Part shown: positions 60,952 through 64,000 of the stretch, one piece after another
How positions within the stretch are numbered: position 1 is the first letter of the stretch
How the letters are laid out: each line of letters starts with the position of its first letter
Assembly: GCA_002347685.1 (NCBI GenBank)
Contig: DDWS01000008.1
Span: 1 to 64,000 of the forward strand
Source of the DNA: Syntrophaceae bacterium UBA2280
GTDB taxonomy: Bacteria > Desulfobacterota > Syntrophia > Syntrophales > Smithellaceae
Direction: 5' to 3'
DNA: 64,000 nt
The notes under the pieces: model-generated
The model's database searches: none
The model's input: the letters and a program-made list of their open reading frames with translations, nothing else
Told to the model about the DNA's origin: nothing
Program-made: the position numbers and the translations under genes

Positions 60952-63246
60952 ATGAATACCGTCAGACACGAAATCATTTCACGCGAGCTTAATATTTCAG
61001 CAAAACAGGTGGCGGATACCGAGGGGCTGTTTACCGGGGGTGCCACAGTGCCGTTTATCGCCCGCTACCGCAAGGAAGTGACCGGATCGCTCGATGAAGT
61101 CGTCATCACCGCCATCCGGGACCGGTTGCGTGAGCTCCAGGAGCTTGACAGCCGGCGGGAGGCGGTTTTGAAATCCCTGACTCAACGTCATTTGCTGACG
61201 CAGGAACTGGAAGAAAAAATTACCGCGGCTACGACGCTTTCGGTTCTGGAGGATATTTACCTGCCTTTTCGCCCCAAGCGCCGCACCAGGGCAACCATCG
61301 CCAGGGAAAAGGGGCTGGAGCCTCTGGCGGAAAAAATATTCGCTCAGGAAAACTTTGATCTTGCCTCGGAAGCCGCCTTGTTCATGGTGGAGGAAAAAGG
61401 CGTGGCAACAAAGGACGACGCCCTGGCCGGGGCGCGCGATATTATTGCCGAGTGGGTAGCGGAGGATATGACCGCGCGGGCGAAGATGCGTGATTTGTTT
61501 ATGAATAATGGGATGATGCGATCGAAAGTCCTTCCGGACAAGCATGCGGCAGGCAGCAAATACAAGGACTATTTTGACTGGGAAGAGCCGGTCGCCACCG
61601 CGCCGTCCCACCGGGTACTTGCCATGCGCCGCGGTGAACGGGAAGAATTTTTATCCCTGCGCATGACGCCTTCAGAGGAAGCAGCGCTCGCGATCCTCGA
61701 AGAGCTGTTTGTCAAAGGGACGCGTGACGCGGCAGTCCAGGTGCGGCTTGCGGTGGCCGACAGCTATAAACGCCTCCTTTCATTATCCATGGAGACGGAA
61801 ATCCGAATGGAAACCAGGAAAAGAGCCGATGAGACCGCCATCCGTGTTTTTGCCGACAACCTGCGACAACTGTTGCTTTCCCCGCCCGCCGGGCAGAAAA
61901 GCGTGCTGGCGATTGATCCCGGCTTTCGCACCGGCTGCAAGCTGGTGTGTCTGGACCGGCAGGGCAAACTCCTGCACCATGACACCATCTTTCCTATGCT
62001 GTCTGACAAAGCGCGCCAGGAGGCGGCCCGGACGGTTGAATCCCTGTGCGGACGCTTCGGAATTGAGGCCATTGCCGTTGGCAACGGCACTGCGGGACGT
62101 GAAACAGAGAGTTTTCTTCGGAGCCTGAATCTGCCCGGGGAAATCCTGGTGGTCATGGTCAATGAGAGCGGTGCATCCGTGTATTCCGCCTCCGAAGTGG
62201 CAAGGCAGGAATTCCCCGATCACGATATTACCGTACGCGGCGCCGTATCCATTGGGCGACGCCTGATGGACCCGCTTTCGGAGCTTGTCAAAATCGATCC
62301 GAAAGCCATCGGCGTCGGTCAGTATCAGCATGATGTGGATCAGGGGCTGCTCCGGCAGTGCCTCGATGATGTCGTGGTCAGCTGCGTCAATGCCGTAGGG
62401 GTTGAAGTCAACACCGCCGGAGCCCCGCTTCTGTCTTATGTGTCGGGCCTCGGGCCGGCTCTGGCGGAAAATATCGTTAAACACCGCGATGAAAACGGTC
62501 CGTTTCTCTCACGCGAAGCGCTCAAAGCCGTGAAACGTCTTGGCGCCAAAGCCTTTGAGCAGGCCGCGGGATTCCTGCGCGTGCGCGACAGTAAAAATCT
62601 CCTCGATGCCAGCGCCGTTCATCCGGAAAGTTACCCGATTGTTGAAAAAATGGCGGCGGACCAGGGCTCATCGGTAGCGGATTTGATGACCGATGCTGAA
62701 AAAAGGCAAAAAATCATTTTGACCGATTACGTGACCGATACAGTCGGCCTGCCGACACTGAAAGATATCGTGGCTGAACTGGCCAAGCCGGGGCGCGATC
62801 CCAGGGAGCGTTTTGAAAACGTTGTTTTTGCCGAAGGCATTGACAAGATGGCAGATTTGGTTGCCGGGATGAAGCTCAACGGCCTGGTGACCAATATCAC
62901 GGCGTTCGGCGCTTTTGTTGATATCGGCGTGCATCAGGACGGTCTGGTGCATGTAAGCGAAATGGCAGACCGTTTTGTTAAAGCGCCTGCGGAGGTTTTG
63001 AAAGTCGGCCAGAAAGTCGAAGTCAGGGTTCTGGCGGTGGATGTTGAAAGAAAAAGAATCTCCCTGTCCATGAAAAAAAAGCCCGGTGAAAAACTGTCGG
63101 AACCGAAACAGGCCCCCGATACGCCGCACCCGGTGGAACGCAGGACAGAGCCGGGAAGGCCTCCGCGCCGGCCTGAAAAAATCAAACCCGGGGAAGCCCG
63201 CAAGCCATTTAACAATCCTTTTGCCGATGCGCTCAAGAAAAAGTGA
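60952..63246 (+). CDS. tex: RNA-binding transcriptional accessory protein Tex
   Basis: A 764-residue nucleic-acid-binding protein that associates with the transcription machinery. Order of parts: N-terminal helical domain (VADTEGLFTGGATVPFIARYRKEVTGSLDEV, a family signature), a YqgF-like RNase H fold (VLAIDPGFRTGCKLVCLDRQG), helix-hairpin-helix segments (SYVSGLGPALAENIVKHRDENG and FLSREALKAVKRLGAKAFEQAAGFLRV), and a C-terminal S1 domain (GLVTNITAFGAFVDIGVHQDGLVHVSEM). A Lys/Pro/Arg-rich tail of about 45 residues follows. The start ATG 60952 has AAGGAAG upstream and its leader overlaps the upstream region of the kinase gene on the other strand. Confidence 0.95.
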   Translation: MNTVRHEIISRELNISAKQVADTEGLFTGGATVPFIARYRKEVTGSLDEVVITAIRDRLRELQELDSRREAVLKSLTQRHLLTQELEEKITAATTLSVLEDIYLPFRPKRRTRATIAREKGLEPLAEKIFAQENFDLASEAALFMVEEKGVATKDDALAGARDIIAEWVAEDMTARAKMRDLFMNNGMMRSKVLPDKHAAGSKYKDYFDWEEPVATAPSHRVLAMRRGEREEFLSLRMTPSEEAALAILEELFVKGTRDAAVQVRLAVADSYKRLLSLSMETEIRMETRKRADETAIRVFADNLRQLLLSPPAGQKSVLAIDPGFRTGCKLVCLDRQGKLLHHDTIFPMLSDKARQEAARTVESLCGRFGIEAIAVGNGTAGRETESFLRSLNLPGEILVVMVNESGASVYSASEVARQEFPDHDITVRGAVSIGRRLMDPLSELVKIDPKAIGVGQYQHDVDQGLLRQCLDDVVVSCVNAVGVEVNTAGAPLLSYVSGLGPALAENIVKHRDENGPFLSREALKAVKRLGAKAFEQAAGFLRVRDSKNLLDASAVHPESYPIVEKMAADQGSSVADLMTDAEKRQKIILTDYVTDTVGLPTLKDIVAELAKPGRDPRERFENVVFAEGIDKMADLVAGMKLNGLVTNITAFGAFVDIGVHQDGLVHVSEMADRFVKAPAEVLKVGQKVEVRVLAVDVERKRISLSMKKKPGEKLSEPKQAPDTPHPVERRTEPGRPPRRPEKIKPGEARKPFNNPFADALKKK

Positions 63247-63295
63247 GAAAGTGCCGAAGGTAGAGTGGCGAGGATGACGAATACAGGGAGAGAAA

Positions 63296-63745
63296 ATGAT
63301 GGTAAATATTTCACGAATCATATGGGAACCGGTTTACAGTGTACATGTGGAAGCGCTCGATGAGCAGCACAGGAAACTTTTTGATACCGTAAACCAACTC
63401 ATTGATGTTTTTGAACGCGGATCCGGTGACCTGCTCCCCGTCATTCATGACCTCATCGAGTATTTATCCATGCATTTTCATCAGGAACATCTGGTGATGA
63501 TGAATGCGGGGTACCCCGGCTTTCTAAAGCATAGCGAGGAACACCGGAAGTTTACTGAAAAATTCAGTCAATTCCTTAAGGCCTATTCCGAGGGCGACGC
63601 GGAGCTGGGGCTCAACATGCTGTTGTTTATGAAAGAATGGATTCGTGATCACACGACCATGCTTGACTTGCAGTACGGGGAATATCTGCTGAAAAATCCC
63701 GGCAAGCTTCAGTTATCACAACCGGATACGGTGAAGCAAACATAG
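63296..63745 (+). CDS. Bacteriohemerythrin
   Basis: A 149-residue diiron oxygen-binding protein, single four-helix bundle without signal peptide. The hemerythrin pattern is complete: HVEALDEQHRKLFDTVNQL, the HFHQEHLVMM segment with His and Glu ligands, the GFLKHSEEHRKF pair, and WIRDHTTMLDLQYGEYL with the final His and Asp. ATG 63296 follows an AGGGAGAGA site; the second codon is also ATG. In anaerobes and microaerophiles these proteins bind oxygen for sensing, storage or detoxification. It is 49 bases after tex and could be co-transcribed. Its stop lies three bases from the stop of a convergent gene. Confidence 0.92.
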   Translation: MMVNISRIIWEPVYSVHVEALDEQHRKLFDTVNQLIDVFERGSGDLLPVIHDLIEYLSMHFHQEHLVMMNAGYPGFLKHSEEHRKFTEKFSQFLKAYSEGDAELGLNMLLFMKEWIRDHTTMLDLQYGEYLLKNPGKLQLSQPDTVKQT

Positions 63746-63748
63746 AGG

Positions 63749-64000
63749 TTACAGGTTGAAGTACCTTTTCATGATTTCCTTGACGTGGTTTTTTTCGTCC
63801 CGGTCGCCCTCGAGTTTTTCCACGATCAAAGGCAGCCACTTATCCCAGTTGGCTGCGTCGAAATGCCGTCCGATGTCCGCGTAGATTTCCATAGACAGGT
63901 CCGCATAGCTAAGAAGGCTCCAGAGGACTTCCAGCTTGATTTCATAGTCGGGGGACGTTTTCCATAACGTGTATGAAAAATCCTTTACATCCCGGTCCTT
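63749..64000 (-). CDS. C-terminal end of an unknown gene (partial)
   Basis: An uninterrupted minus-strand frame enters from beyond the window end and stops with TAA at 63749-63751. The visible 83 residues are hydrophilic and helical, with repeated short pairs of helices (YEIKLEVLWSLLSYADLSM; DAANWDKWLPLIVEKLEG), suggesting a helical-repeat or TPR-like C-terminus. No family is recognised from this fragment. It is convergent with the hemerythrin gene. Confidence 0.7.
   Translation of the reverse strand, partial: KDRDVKDFSYTLWKTSPDYEIKLEVLWSLLSYADLSMEIYADIGRHFDAANWDKWLPLIVEKLEGDRDEKNHVKEIMKRYFNL

Noticed and set aside
1..64000. CRISPR arrays, tRNA or rRNA genes, complete insertion sequences
   Set aside because: No regularly spaced repeats of CRISPR type, no cloverleaf besides the tmRNA, and no transposase-like protein were seen.

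Overview
The window looks like chromosome of an anaerobic or microaerotolerant Gram-negative bacterium, most likely a deltaproteobacterium (Desulfobacterota, Syntrophia-like). This is inferred from gene content (rubrerythrins, several CoA ligases, a penicillin-acylase homologue, a PilT/PATAN regulator operon, a six-PAS hybrid kinase, bacteriohemerythrin); no marker gene fixes the taxon. Most genes are moderately GC-rich; about 4.4-11.4 kb is visibly more AT-rich.

Layout. 1-0.5 kb: ssrA (tmRNA) with promoter and terminator. 0.55-4.3 kb: a decayed integrated element using the ssrA 3' end, with a P4-type integrase broken by one amber codon, an AbiEi/AbiEii type IV toxin-antitoxin pair, and a SNF2-type defence helicase cut off after its Walker A region. 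4.4-12.7 kb: MerR regulator, a small unknown protein, then a five-gene operon (acyl-CoA ligase, NMO/FabK-like flavoenzyme, CrtI-like oxidoreductase, FAD/2Fe-2S reductase, solute-binding protein) whose substrate I cannot name. 13-19 kb: PQQ-type sugar dehydrogenase lipoprotein, a second truncated defence helicase (DUF3427 family), SCP2 protein, M24 creatinase-like protein, sugar transferase and sulfotransferase. 19.1-23.4 kb: a peroxide-defence block (two rubrerythrins, a 33-residue rubredoxin-like protein, KatG, PerR/Fur) with a shared candidate operator. 23.4-31.3 kb: penicillin-acylase homologue, YhhN protein, OFA-type MFS transporter divergent from a GntR regulator followed by propionate-CoA ligase. 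31.3-38.1 kb: TrkH/TrkA potassium uptake, TraB-family protein, Prc protease. 38.1-38.7 kb: a gene-free stretch with a phased cluster of DnaA-box-like sites. 38.7-46.7 kb: surface-glycan genes (GT25, acyltransferase 3), RidA, thiolase-like protein, and a divergent pair of acyl-CoA synthetase-type proteins of which one lacks key catalytic lysines. 46.8-57 kb: a 762-residue protein ending in a divergent nucleotide-cyclase-like domain, ABC-F ATPase, exported unknown, Nudix hydrolase, and a PilT / multi-domain pseudo-receiver / beta-rich operon. 57-64 kb: giant hybrid histidine kinase, Tex, bacteriohemerythrin and the end of an unknown gene.

Best candidates for something new: the cyclase-like protein (46800-49088), the MerR-linked redox/CoA operon (4480-12706), the DnaA-box array (38268-38313), the triple-degenerate regulator downstream of pilT (54505-56514), and the miniature rubredoxin-like gene inside the peroxide block (19851-19952). 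Family calls come from motifs read by eye; no database search was run.
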